Positions 1 to 7,760 of a stretch of 64,000 nucleotides of DNA are shown piece by piece. The stretch's first letter is position 1. Every line of letters starts with the position of its first letter. Position numbers and translations under genes: made by a program. This DNA comes from CAVTUU01 sp045804965 (lineage in GTDB: Bacteria > Chloroflexota > Chloroflexia > Thermomicrobiales > UBA6265): assembly GCA_045804965.1 (NCBI GenBank), contig JBJMMD010000050.1:1-64000 (forward strand), in the 5' to 3' direction. The notes under the pieces were generated by a model. It ran no database searches. It was not told where the DNA came from and worked only from the letters and a program-made list of their open reading frames with translations.

Positions 1-278
1 ACCTGGCGCAGCTCGGCGATGCGCTCGTTATAGTCAAGTTTGGTAATCGCCCGCACATCGAAGCTCATCAGGTCCATGTAGGGCTGCAAGAAGGCCGTCA
101 GCTCGGTAGCATCGTCATAGTCGACCAGCAGGAACCCGGCCCCACCCCCGGCCAGGTTGTACCAGCCGTGAATGCGCTCGGGATGATTGGCGCCGGCCTC
201 GTGCTGGGCGACCACGCGCTGGGCCACGGCCTGGCGGCTCGTGCCGGGAAACCAGGTGAACTGGCACAGAAAGAGCAT
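1..278 (-). CDS. DUF3303-like small protein, cut by window edge
   Basis: The reading frame starts with ATG at 278 (minus strand) behind a GGGAG ribosome site and runs off base 1 without a stop, so the C-terminus is missing. It begins MLFLCQFTWFPGTSRQAVAQ and later reads GWYNLAGGGAGFLLV and LQPYMDLMSFDVRAI. This pattern, a small ferredoxin-like fold with a Gly-rich middle strand and a PYxDL stretch, matches what I know of DUF3303 proteins. Their function is not established. The family call is from memory of the pattern only. The next minus-strand small frame lies just upstream, so the two may be co-transcribed. Confidence 0.7.
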   Translation of the reverse strand, partial: MLFLCQFTWFPGTSRQAVAQRVVAQHEAGANHPERIHGWYNLAGGGAGFLLVDYDDATELTAFLQPYMDLMSFDVRAITKLDYNERIAELRQ

Positions 279-308
279 CGCGATTCTCCCTTCGCTCGTC
301 GTGGCGAA

Positions 309-491
309 CTACTGCACCTCGTCCTCACCGGCCGGGGCCGGCGCGCGCTTCGTGCTGGGCACGGGCTGCTGGAGGTAGACGGTGCAGCGTTCCATCATGG
401 CTGTCAGGTCCTGATTGAGCCGCTCCCGCAGTGCATCCCGGCGCGCGGCGAGCGCGTCGGACGTTTCCGCGGTGCTTCGTAGGGTGCTCAG
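309..491 (-). CDS. Small hypothetical protein, possible CTG start
   Basis: A 60-residue frame opens at CTG (491-489), five bases after a perfect GGAGG, and ends at TAG. No ATG, GTG or TTG in this frame fits the ribosome site. The product would start MSTLRSTAETSDALAARRDA and contains an Arg/Glu-rich amphipathic helix (LRERLNQDLTAMMERC) and a Pro/Ala/Glu tail. The next minus-strand gene downstream begins 31 bases after its stop, so the two could form one transcript. The composition looks coding, but the rare start codon and lack of a known family keep the call tentative. Confidence 0.4.
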   Translation of the reverse strand: MSTLRSTAETSDALAARRDALRERLNQDLTAMMERCTVYLQQPVPSTKRAPAPAGEDEVQ

Positions 492-805
492 AGAAACCTC
501 CTCGCGCGGAGTCGCGCTGAGACGACGGAAGGTTGAGAGCGGTGGATTGGGGCATGTTCATGCCCTGACTCAGATGGCCCCTAAGCTACACGGTTTCGCC
601 CACCTGTCAACCCGCGGCGCAGGTGATTGACGGCCGCGGCCATCCTTCGGTCTCGGGTTTCGGCTCGGGACGTTTGGCATTTTGATGTCGCCATGTCCGA
701 CCGCAGCCCGAAATAGCTGAAGTCCGGCTGAGCCACCGTATCTGGATTGCCGGCACCCGTCACGCTGACATCCATGTCACGGTTGCGCGTCGTGACCGGT
801 AAGAC
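492..805. other. Intergenic stretch with no recognised gene
   Basis: About 310 bases between two minus-strand genes. No frame here has both a ribosome site and protein-like composition. A short imperfect inverted repeat (CACCTG...CAGGTG, around 600-625) is the only structure I noticed. Confidence 0.4.
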
Positions 806-1321
806 TCAATCGAGCTTGTAAACGTGGGCCGCGAAAAAGATCCACGCCTGGAGATCGAGGGGCTCGACCGTCACCAACGACATGGTCATGGCCGGCTTAA
901 TCACCGTAAGCAAGACCTGGTCAGGCGGTGATGCCGACACTACTGCATGAGCGGCGTCGCTCGCACCGACATTGAATGCAGGATTGGGACCACCGACCAT
1001 ACTCATGACATCGATCGCAACGAGGTATGTTGAACCAGGGGTGAGATCCGCAATCCAGACCTCCAGTTTGCCCGCCGACGAGGGCGCAATGGCCTGCACC
1101 CAGGAGGCGTTGTCCCCGGGCGGTTGGGCAAAGTAGTGCCAGTTGCCGATGAAATTCAGCCAGCCCCGGTCCTTCACCCATGGCACGCTCGGCCGGAGGG
1201 TAACGTGCGCGTCAGGTCGAGTTTTTAGAGTGATGTCTTGCTGTGCTAGGACGTCGCGAACGATGTTGAGATTGAGTTCTCGCACTTGCTGAGGCAATTG
1301 AAAATACGTGTATTCCGGCAT
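806..1321 (-). CDS. Hypothetical protein, 171 aa
   Basis: Start ATG at 1321 follows GGAGG by nine bases; longer versions of the frame lack a ribosome site. The protein begins MPEYTYFQLPQQVRELNLNI. It has no signal peptide or membrane segment. The middle reads as beta-rich (WHYFAQPPGDNASWVQAI, LEVWIADLTPGSTYLVAIDV), and the end carries hydrophobic strands (LQAWIFFAAHVYKLD). This looks like a single beta-sandwich domain, but I do not recognise a family. It stands alone, with transposase and transporter remnants on its upstream side. Confidence 0.6.
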   Translation of the reverse strand: MPEYTYFQLPQQVRELNLNIVRDVLAQQDITLKTRPDAHVTLRPSVPWVKDRGWLNFIGNWHYFAQPPGDNASWVQAIAPSSAGKLEVWIADLTPGSTYLVAIDVMSMVGGPNPAFNVGASDAAHAVVSASPPDQVLLTVIKPAMTMSLVTVEPLDLQAWIFFAAHVYKLD

Positions 1322-1603
1322 GGTCAGTCGCCTCCTTGCCTTGTCCGGGCACAAGATCCATCTGCGGTGTGTACCGGGGCCGATGCCGATGCAATTGATC
1401 GTGCGGTGTGTTCGACGACAACGTTCTCTTGCGCCTCCGCGTTGTCGCCACCGCAAAGCAAGAGGGCAACAGAGCAAGAGGTCTCTTACTGGTCGAGTCT
1501 TCGGCACCACGCGAACGCGCAAACTTCCCTCCAGCCTGTCGGAGGGCTGTCCGTCCGTCATGAAGTTTCGTCACGTGTCGCGCGGCTGACTGCTTGCGCG
1601 GCC

Positions 1604-1846
1604 ATGAGCCGCGCGGCCCGGGCTGCTCAGGCGCATCGCCGCGGGATCAACTCCCGCGAGTGGTTGAGCCGGGACCGCTTAGTGGTCGAGCGAATCCTCG
1701 CCTGGCTGCTGGGCAGCTGCCGGCACGGTGTCCGCCACGAGCGACGCGCCAATCTGAAGGAGGGGTTGCTTCAGCTGGCTTGTTCACGACTCGGCGTGCG
1801 TTTCCTCGCCTCGTCGATGGCGTGCGGTCCCGGTCTCCGGAGGTGA
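1604..1846 (+). pseudogene. IS5-type transposase C-terminal remnant
   Basis: One frame encodes REWLSRDRLVVERILAWLLG followed by an Arg-rich stretch and LLQLACSRLGVRFL, then a stop. This is the usual end of IS5-family DDE transposases, where the last catalytic Glu sits in a WVVERTxAWLxxxRR motif; here it is LVVERILAWLLGSCRH. The N-terminal two thirds, with the first two acidic residues, are absent, and I see no flanking inverted repeats. It is a decayed insertion-sequence fragment with an MFS transporter remnant just downstream. Confidence 0.7.
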
Positions 1847-1861
1847 GACATCACGAGGTGA

Positions 1862-2179
1862 CCAGCCTTACCGTGGGGCGCGGGCCGGACGCTGACGGAC
1901 GCCACGGATACCGTCGCCAACATTCACCAGTGGACCCTGCGCCAGGCCGTCAGGCCGGACCACTTGCCTGCGCGAGTGACGGCGAGCCACCGCTTCTTCG
2001 TCTACGGCGCCGGCGCATTCGATGCGGTCTTGGGCGGCGTCCTCGGCGCCGCAATCGGACAGCGACCGGCGCTGCTCGCATGCGCCATCGGGACGCTGCT
2101 CGGGCCATTCCTGGCGGCCGTCTCTCCATTGCGCCGTCTCCGACACCAGCCGAACGGCCCGGTTGTGCCGGCTGCGTGA
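1862..2179 (+). pseudogene. MFS transporter C-terminal remnant
   Basis: The frame reads ANIHQWTLRQAVRPDHLPAR, then VTASHRFFVYGAGAFDAVLG and two hydrophobic segments (GGVLGAAIGQRPALLACAIG, TLLGPFLAAVSPLRRLR) before the stop. MFS drug exporters typically have an N-x-x-S/T-LRQ-x2-P-x2-L-GRV stretch followed by a Gly-rich helix at this point. Only the last two to three helices remain and there is no start codon. It lies directly behind the transposase remnant in the same orientation, consistent with an old insertion and deletion. Confidence 0.6.
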
Positions 2180-2300
2180 GGAAGGCCGTGAGTTGGCGGA
2201 GACGGGCGAGCGCTGGTGCGCCGAGCCGTCGTGCTGCAGCCAGCGAACGATGTCGAATAGCAGGGGTGGCGTTTGGCTTTGCAACGTCGCTTGTGCGGCG

Positions 2301-4679
2301 TCAGTCAGGCGCAACTGGGGTTTCCAGCGGGAGTTTCACGATGAAGGTGCTGCCCTGCCCTTCCGTGCTTTCCACGCTGATCGTGCCGCCGTGTTGGGCG
2401 ACGATCTGTGCCACCCCGGCCAACCCCAGGCCGGTGCCGGCGATGGCGCCGACGTTGGCGGCGCGGTGGAAGCGATCAAAGACATGGGGCAGGTCAGCGG
2501 CCGGGATGCCGATCCCCGGATCACATACCGAGAGGACTGCCCAGGCGCCAGTGCCGTCCACTTCCCGCGCCACCCGCACGACGATCTCGCCGCCCTGCGG
2601 GCTGTACTTAAATGCGTTGGTCAGGAGGTTGCCCACGACCAACTCCAGCCGCCGCGGATCCCAAACGCCGGACACCTCGGGAACCTCGGCCGCCAGCCGT
2701 AATTCGTGGTCTCCCGTCGTCGGCCGGTACTGCGCGACGCACCTGTCTGCCAGCTCCACGAGGTCGACCGGCTCCGGATTCAGGGCCAGCGGTTCCCCGG
2801 CGCGCAACCGGGCGGCATCGACAATGTCGTCGATCAAGGCCACCATCCGCCCGGAAGCGACGTCAATGTTGGCCAAACCCTCAGCCAGTCGGGCCGGGTC
2901 GACCTGCTCGCCGCGACGTAGGCGTCGCGCCATCATCTGCGCGTTGGCACGGACGGCCGTGAGCGGATTCTTCAGGTCGTGGGAGACCGCGGCGAAGACT
3001 TCCTCCCGCAGCTGGTCGCGCTCGCGCCGCTCGGTGGCGTCGAGCCACTGGACGAGGTAAGCGCGGCCCTCCGGCAGGTTCAGGGCGACCGCTTCGACCT
3101 GGGCCGGCAGCTCGGTTCCATCCGTCCGGCGGAGTTCGACTTCGCCGCGCCATTCGCCCTCGTGTGACAACTGTGCAAACGCGGCTGTCTCGGCTGCTTG
3201 GTCGGTGAGCAAGACGCCGTCGCCCAGTTGGAGCCCAATCAGTTCGTCTCCGGCCGTTCCCAACATCGCTTCGGCAGCGGCGTTGGCGTCGACGACGCGG
3301 CCATCGCCGTCCGCCAGCAAGACGCCGACGGTACTGCCGGTGAAGAGGGCACGGTAGCGCGCTTCGGCAGCCTGGACTTCGGTGAACAGCCGGGTGTTGT
3401 CGATCGCCAAGCCGACCCGTCGGCCCAACTCCTCGGCGAACTCGAGATCCCTCTCGTCGTAGCGGCGGCCGGACTCCGCGGCGTAGAACGCTAGGGCGCC
3501 GATCGTCTCGCCGCGGGCGATGAGTGGGACGATCACCGCCGAGGTGAGACCGATCTCCCGCAGCACTTTCCGCAGTTCGGCATCGTCAGTCGCCGCCTCG
3601 ATCATGGCGTCAGCGATGACGGGGTAGTGCTCCGCTCGCCCCGTCCGCAAGACCTTTGCGACGCCGGTAGGCGCATCCGGGTCGAACGGGAAGCGTGTCT
3701 GCACGGCGCGCGCCCAGGCGACTTTAGCCGGATCGGCGTGGGCGACGGCGATCGGCGCGACGGTGCCGTCGCGCCGCTGGAGGTAGGCGCTGGCCCAATC
3801 CGCCAGCGGACCGACCGCACTGCGGACAACCATTTCCAGTGTCGCCGCCACGTTGAGCGATGCGGTGAGGACGGACCCGGCCTCGGCGAGGAGGCGCTGG
3901 CCCGCTTCCGCTCGCTTGCGCGCGGTGACGTCGCGGGCAATCTTCGAGGCACCGATGACCCGATCGGCAGCGTCGACGAGCGGCGAGATACTGACCGAGA
4001 CGTCGAGGAGGCGCCCGTCCTTGGCGACGCGCGTTGTCTCGTGGTGCTCGATGCGTTCCCCACGTCCAAGGCGGGCCAGAATCTCTGCCAGTTCGTCCAG
4101 TTTGTCGGGGGGGACGATGCGGGCGATCGGCTGGCCGACCATCTCCGCGGCCGTCCAGCCGTAGAGACGTTCGGCGGCCGGATTCCAATTGGTTACGGTG
4201 CCATCCAGGGTCTTGGTAACGATCGCGTCATCCGAGGTCGTGACAATCGCTGCCAGGGCCTGGTCGCGCTCTTCGGCGCGACGGCGATCCGTAACGTCGC
4301 TCCAAACCGTGACGGCGAAGCGGACCTGGCCCTTCTCATCTCGGATCGGGCGGGAGCGCACCCAGGCCCACCGATCGCCGCCGGTGGGCCGCCGCCGGAA
4401 GCGCAAGGTGACCGCCGGTTCGTCCTCGCCGGTGAGCGCACGCCGTCCCGGCAACCCATCGCGCGGGAACGGCGTGCCGTCCTCGGCGAAGACCTCGAAC
4501 CGGGCGAGCACTTCATCCGGACCTGCCCCCAGGAGCTCACTCGGCGCGGCGAATCCGAGGATGCGTGCGGCGGCAGCATTGGCATAGACCAGACGGCCGT
4601 CCGCATCGCGGACGATGATCCCCTCGGAGAGGTGGTCCAGAATCGCAGCGAGATCCTCCTCACCAGGGGGAGCAGACAT
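2301..4679 (-). CDS. Multi-PAS/GAF sensor histidine kinase
   Basis: A 792-residue kinase. The start ATG at 4679 is seven bases behind GGGAGG; a longer frame reaches 4739 but has no such site. Domains in order: PAS (about 10-125, ILDHLSEGIIVRDADGRLVY), PAS (about 140-260, with NWNPAAERLYGW), GAF (about 265-430), PAS (about 440-550), HisKA with the phospho-acceptor His near 567 in VSHDLKNPLTAVRA, and HATPase with N-box NLLTNAFKYS (about 684), DPGIGIP and GTGLGL. There is no membrane segment, so it is probably a cytosolic sensor of redox, light or small molecules. No response regulator is adjacent, so it is an orphan kinase. The gene is alone, flanked by remnants and a small gene. Confidence 0.95.
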   Translation of the reverse strand: MSAPPGEEDLAAILDHLSEGIIVRDADGRLVYANAAAARILGFAAPSELLGAGPDEVLARFEVFAEDGTPFPRDGLPGRRALTGEDEPAVTLRFRRRPTGGDRWAWVRSRPIRDEKGQVRFAVTVWSDVTDRRRAEERDQALAAIVTTSDDAIVTKTLDGTVTNWNPAAERLYGWTAAEMVGQPIARIVPPDKLDELAEILARLGRGERIEHHETTRVAKDGRLLDVSVSISPLVDAADRVIGASKIARDVTARKRAEAGQRLLAEAGSVLTASLNVAATLEMVVRSAVGPLADWASAYLQRRDGTVAPIAVAHADPAKVAWARAVQTRFPFDPDAPTGVAKVLRTGRAEHYPVIADAMIEAATDDAELRKVLREIGLTSAVIVPLIARGETIGALAFYAAESGRRYDERDLEFAEELGRRVGLAIDNTRLFTEVQAAEARYRALFTGSTVGVLLADGDGRVVDANAAAEAMLGTAGDELIGLQLGDGVLLTDQAAETAAFAQLSHEGEWRGEVELRRTDGTELPAQVEAVALNLPEGRAYLVQWLDATERRERDQLREEVFAAVSHDLKNPLTAVRANAQMMARRLRRGEQVDPARLAEGLANIDVASGRMVALIDDIVDAARLRAGEPLALNPEPVDLVELADRCVAQYRPTTGDHELRLAAEVPEVSGVWDPRRLELVVGNLLTNAFKYSPQGGEIVVRVAREVDGTGAWAVLSVCDPGIGIPAADLPHVFDRFHRAANVGAIAGTGLGLAGVAQIVAQHGGTISVESTEGQGSTFIVKLPLETPVAPD

Positions 4680-4874
4680 AAGGCGCCTCCCGTGAACAAT
4701 CCGTTCGCGGTAGCCTACATGGTCCGGTGATGCAGTCAAGTTGAGATGGCAGGCAGGGGCAACGAGCGAACCTGCCTTCAGTCTGCAGGCAAGAGGCCGA
4801 TCAGGCTATGAGCCGAGGGGTCGAGCACGTACCGGGGCGATCTTCCCAACCGAGTTCGGTCAGGGGAGCCGGTA

Positions 4875-5177
4875 TTACGGTTGGGAATGAACGAGCTTGG
4901 CTTGGGGCGGGACCCGCTTCAGCCCCTGCATCTCGTCGGGGCGAAGGACCTTGCCCTTAGGGGGCACGAGCATGCCGAGGGCGTTGGGGTTGGGGTCGTC
5001 GCTGTCGCTGTAGGCCGTGAAGCCCCAGCCCTTCCCGATCCGCTCCTCGAGGTCGTCGCACAAGGCAAACAGGGCCTCCCAGGCATCATTGCGTGTCTCG
5101 CGCTCGATCCGGAGCGGCACCGTTTTAGCCGGGCCTCCGTTATGACTCACGGCAAGGTCAACTTGATAGGATGGCAT
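4875..5177 (-). CDS. Hypothetical protein, 100 aa
   Basis: Start ATG at 5177 sits behind GGAAGGA; the longer version to 5210 is less well supported. The protein starts MPSYQVDLAVSHNGGPAKTV and continues with an acidic helix (NDAWEALFALCDDLEERI) and GWGFTAYSDSDDPNPNALGM. It is soluble, with no signal peptide. It looks like a single alpha/beta domain; I do not recognise the family. It has its own transcription unit between the sensor kinase and a 390-base gap. Confidence 0.65.
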   Translation of the reverse strand: MPSYQVDLAVSHNGGPAKTVPLRIERETRNDAWEALFALCDDLEERIGKGWGFTAYSDSDDPNPNALGMLVPPKGKVLRPDEMQGLKRVPPQAKLVHSQP

Positions 5178-5247
5178 CGGCGCTTCCTTCCCCAGCCCGC
5201 TGATCGACAATCGGCTTCAACCAGATTGGCCGAATTGGTCCGGCATG

Positions 5248-5370
5248 TCATTGGGAGATTGGTGGGAATAAAAGAGCCGGGGACGATTGGCGTTGCCGGC
5301 GACTCTCGAGTTGGGGATCGTCGTGTTGCCGCCATCGCAAGTCGAGTCGAACTATGACTTCGTGCGTCAT
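5248..5370 (-). CDS. Possible 40-aa small protein
   Basis: ATG at 5370 follows a perfect GGAGG by six bases and the frame runs 40 codons to TGA. The product would begin MTHEVIVRLDLRWRQHDDPQ and is Arg/Gln-rich. The ribosome site is the main support; the composition is weak and there is no homology I can name. The rest of the 5178-5571 gap shows nothing else. Confidence 0.25.
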   Translation of the reverse strand: MTHEVIVRLDLRWRQHDDPQLESRRQRQSSPALLFPPISQ

Positions 5371-5571
5371 GCGAAACCTCCTACCACGAGCGGTCCTCCC
5401 TCGCCAGAACTCCTTCAAGACGCCACGGTAGGATCAGTGCGCGCAGACTACCGCATGCTCGCAGGGAACGCTGCGAGCGCACGGGCTTGACGCCGCCGCC
5501 CAACCCCGTAGAGTAAGCGGCATCATCCGTTCAACCCGACCGTGGCGCACGGATACTTCCGGAGGTGATGC

Positions 5572-6672
5572 GTGCAGACGACGGACCAGGCCACCAGCGC
5601 CTTCTCACCCGACGCGCTCGTCGAGCGGCTGTTCGGCGCCACCATCGCGGCCATGGACCTCTTCTCCGTCTACCTGGGCGACCGCCTCGGCTACTATCGG
5701 GCGCTCGCCGGCGGCGGACCGGCAACGAGCAGTGACCTGGCGCGGCGGACGGGTACGGCCGAGCGCTACGCCCGCGAGTGGCTAGAGCAGCAAGCCGTGA
5801 CCGGCATCCTCGAATGCGAGAACCCGGAGGGCGATCAGAGCGAGCGGCGGTTCCGGCTGCCAACCGGCTACGAGGCGGTGCTCGTCGATCCCGACAGTCT
5901 CACCGCAATGGCACCGATGGCTCAGATCTTCGCCGGCTGCGTCAAGCCCTTGCCGGCCCTCTTGGAGGCCTACCGCACCGGCGGCGGCGTGCCATACGGG
6001 GACTACGGCGCCGACCTCGCCGAAGGGCAGGCCGGCACCAGTCGTCCCCAATTCCGCCACCTCCTGACCCAAGAGTGGTTCGCGGCGATGCCCGATGTCC
6101 ATGCCCTTTTGCAGCGCAAACCCGACGCGCGGGTCGCTGACATCGGGATGGGGCTCGGCTGGTCCAGTATCGCCATCGTTAAGGGCTATCCCACGGTGCG
6201 GGTCGACGGGTTCGATCTGGACGAGGCATCCGTTGCCGCCGCCCGAGCCAATGCCGAAGCGGCTGGCGTGGCCGATCGGATGAGCTTCCACGTCCGCGAC
6301 GCTGGCGATCCCGCCCTCGCCGGGCGCTACGACCTCGCGCTGGCTGTTGAGTGCATCCACGACATGTCCGACCCCATCACGACGCTAAGCGCGATGCGGC
6401 GGCTGGTCGGAGACGGCGGCCCGGTCCTGGTCGTGGACGAGAAGGTGGCGAACCAGTTTACGGCGCCGGGCGACGACGTCGAGCGCTACATGTACGGGTT
6501 CAGCATCCTGCATTGTCTGCCGGTCGGGATGGTCGACCAACCCTCGGCGGCGACGGGAACGGTGATGCGTGAGGCGACGATGCGCCAGTATGCGCAGGAG
6601 GCCGGGTTCCGGCAAACCGAGCTCCTCCCCGTCGCGCACGACTTCTTTCGCTTCTACCGCCTGACGGGCTGA
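5572..6672 (+). CDS. SAM-dependent methyltransferase with winged-helix N-terminus
   Basis: A 366-residue protein starting at GTG 5572, six bases after GGAGG. Residues 1-110 form a helical/winged-helix dimerisation region (LARRTGTAERYAREWLEQQA) of the type seen in Rv2258c-like methyltransferases. The Rossmann methyltransferase domain follows: motif I VADIGMGLGWSSIAI (about 190), the acidic motif II VDGFDLDEAS, and LALAVECIHDMSD near motif IV. Motif I is DIGMGLG rather than the usual D(V/I)GCGTG. The substrate is unknown. A strong hairpin 65 bases after the stop probably ends its transcript. Confidence 0.9.
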   Translation: MQTTDQATSAFSPDALVERLFGATIAAMDLFSVYLGDRLGYYRALAGGGPATSSDLARRTGTAERYAREWLEQQAVTGILECENPEGDQSERRFRLPTGYEAVLVDPDSLTAMAPMAQIFAGCVKPLPALLEAYRTGGGVPYGDYGADLAEGQAGTSRPQFRHLLTQEWFAAMPDVHALLQRKPDARVADIGMGLGWSSIAIVKGYPTVRVDGFDLDEASVAAARANAEAAGVADRMSFHVRDAGDPALAGRYDLALAVECIHDMSDPITTLSAMRRLVGDGGPVLVVDEKVANQFTAPGDDVERYMYGFSILHCLPVGMVDQPSAATGTVMREATMRQYAQEAGFRQTELLPVAHDFFRFYRLTG

Positions 6673-6736
6673 GGCCGACGGCGCGGAGAACTCACGCCCC
6701 GCGGCGTTCGTCTGCTTGAGTGAGGAAAGAACCTGA

Positions 6737-6775
6737 GAGCGGCGGATACTGCCTGGCGGGCAGTATCCGCCGCTC
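6737..6775 (+). terminator. Perfect 17-bp hairpin after methyltransferase
   Basis: Two 17-base arms (6737-6753 and 6759-6775) are exact reverse complements around a five-base loop. It lies between the stop of the plus-strand methyltransferase and minus-strand genes, so it could act in either direction. There is no T-run on the plus side. Confidence 0.55.
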
Positions 6776-6886
6776 GTCTCAGCCCCTCTACCGCCACAGT
6801 GACTTTCAGCCTCACGGCGATGTAATCGGGCTGCAGTTCGGGGCCGTTGTGCGGTTCCGGCGGCGGCTTCGCACGTCGAGCCGCGC

Positions 6887-6952
6887 CTAGAAGAGGAGTA
6901 TCAGCAAAATAATGATCAGGATCAGTACCAGTACACCACCGCCGATATACAC
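6887..6952 (-). CDS. 21-aa hydrophobic membrane peptide
   Basis: The frame starts at GTG 6952 behind GAGGAGG and encodes 21 residues: MYIGGGVLVLILIIILLILL plus a final F. After a GGG turn, the rest is one uninterrupted hydrophobic helix long enough to cross a membrane. The strong ribosome site and non-random composition suggest a real single-pass micropeptide; peptides starting MYxGGG with a poly-Leu/Ile helix are familiar from high-GC bacteria. Its role is unknown. It lies upstream of the PRC-barrel gene's stop, in the same orientation. Confidence 0.5.
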   Translation of the reverse strand: MYIGGGVLVLILIIILLILLF

Positions 6953-7015
6953 ATCGTCCTCCTCTCTCGCGAGCGGTTCCGCCCATCCGTGGGGGCGGGG
7001 AGCCGCCACAGCGCC

Positions 7016-7357
7016 CTAGTAGCAGCTATAGCGATCCCAGCCAGTGGGCTCCTCCGTCCAACCTGCCTGCTTGATCTGGTCCTTGGTCAGATTGAGGACC
7101 ACACGATCGGTGGCGACGGCATCGATGACCCGCTCGGGCAGGTAGAGCTTGTCAAAGCCACCGAACCAGTCCTTGAGCAAACCGGGGTCCATTAAAAAGT
7201 AATGTTGCCCATGTGAAGTGGGAAACTCACTCTCAGGGTGCCAGACTTCCTTGACGAACCCAACCTTCTCGCCGTCTCGGCTGTACACATCTTTGCCGAC
7301 GATCAGGCCGTAATCCTCGCGCGACAGTGGATTCCACATGGCGGTCTTCGTGACCAT
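7016..7357 (-). CDS. PRC-barrel domain protein
   Basis: A 113-residue protein starting at ATG 7357 behind GGAGG; longer forms add unrelated low-complexity residues. It carries one PRC-barrel: GLIVGKDVYSRDGEKVGFVK, then QHYFLMDPG, LYLPERVIDAVATDRVVLNL, ending in a helix DQIKQAGW. PRC-barrels bind RNA or proteins; stand-alone ones in stress regions have no fixed role. It is soluble and monocistronic, or linked with the 21-residue peptide downstream. Confidence 0.85.
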   Translation of the reverse strand: MVTKTAMWNPLSREDYGLIVGKDVYSRDGEKVGFVKEVWHPESEFPTSHGQHYFLMDPGLLKDWFGGFDKLYLPERVIDAVATDRVVLNLTKDQIKQAGWTEEPTGWDRYSCY

Positions 7358-7520
7358 ACCGTCATCCCTCCTACCCACCTCGGGGCGGCTACCCCAGCGG
7401 TGACAAGGCAAACTGCGTGCCACGTCTGCGTACACGTGTACCACTACTCGGCCTGGGCACGGGGCGAGAGATGAGGATCGCAAGCGCCGGCGGGATGGGG
7501 AGGCAGGCGGGGACCACGGC

Positions 7521-7552
7521 GCCTCCGTCCGGCGCAGCGGCCGGACGGAGGG
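7521..7552. terminator. Terminator-like GC hairpin
   Basis: An 11-base perfect stem (7523-7533 with 7540-7550, CTCCGTCCGGC) surrounds a six-base loop. It sits in the gap between the SnoaL-like gene and the PRC-barrel gene, both on the minus strand, about 210 bases past the former's stop. There is no T-run. Confidence 0.35.
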
Positions 7553-7760
7553 CGTTCTCAAGAGTCAGCGATGTCCGCCGACGGCGTCAATGAATGCGCG
7601 GAAGATCCACCATTCGATGAGTAGGCTTGGCCTGAAGGCGGCGGTCGCGGCCAATCGCCGAGGCCGCCGACCGCGCCCTCGCCTTGTTGGACGGCCTGCC
7701 GCCGGAGGAGCGCCTGCGCCGCTGCGTCCTGCGCTCCTCCACCTTCGATTGGCGAGCGAC

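Noticed and set aside
1594..3060. 488-residue plus-strand open frame over the kinase 3' end
   Set aside because: Covers the transposase/MFS remnants in the wrong frame and lies antisense to conserved kinase motifs.
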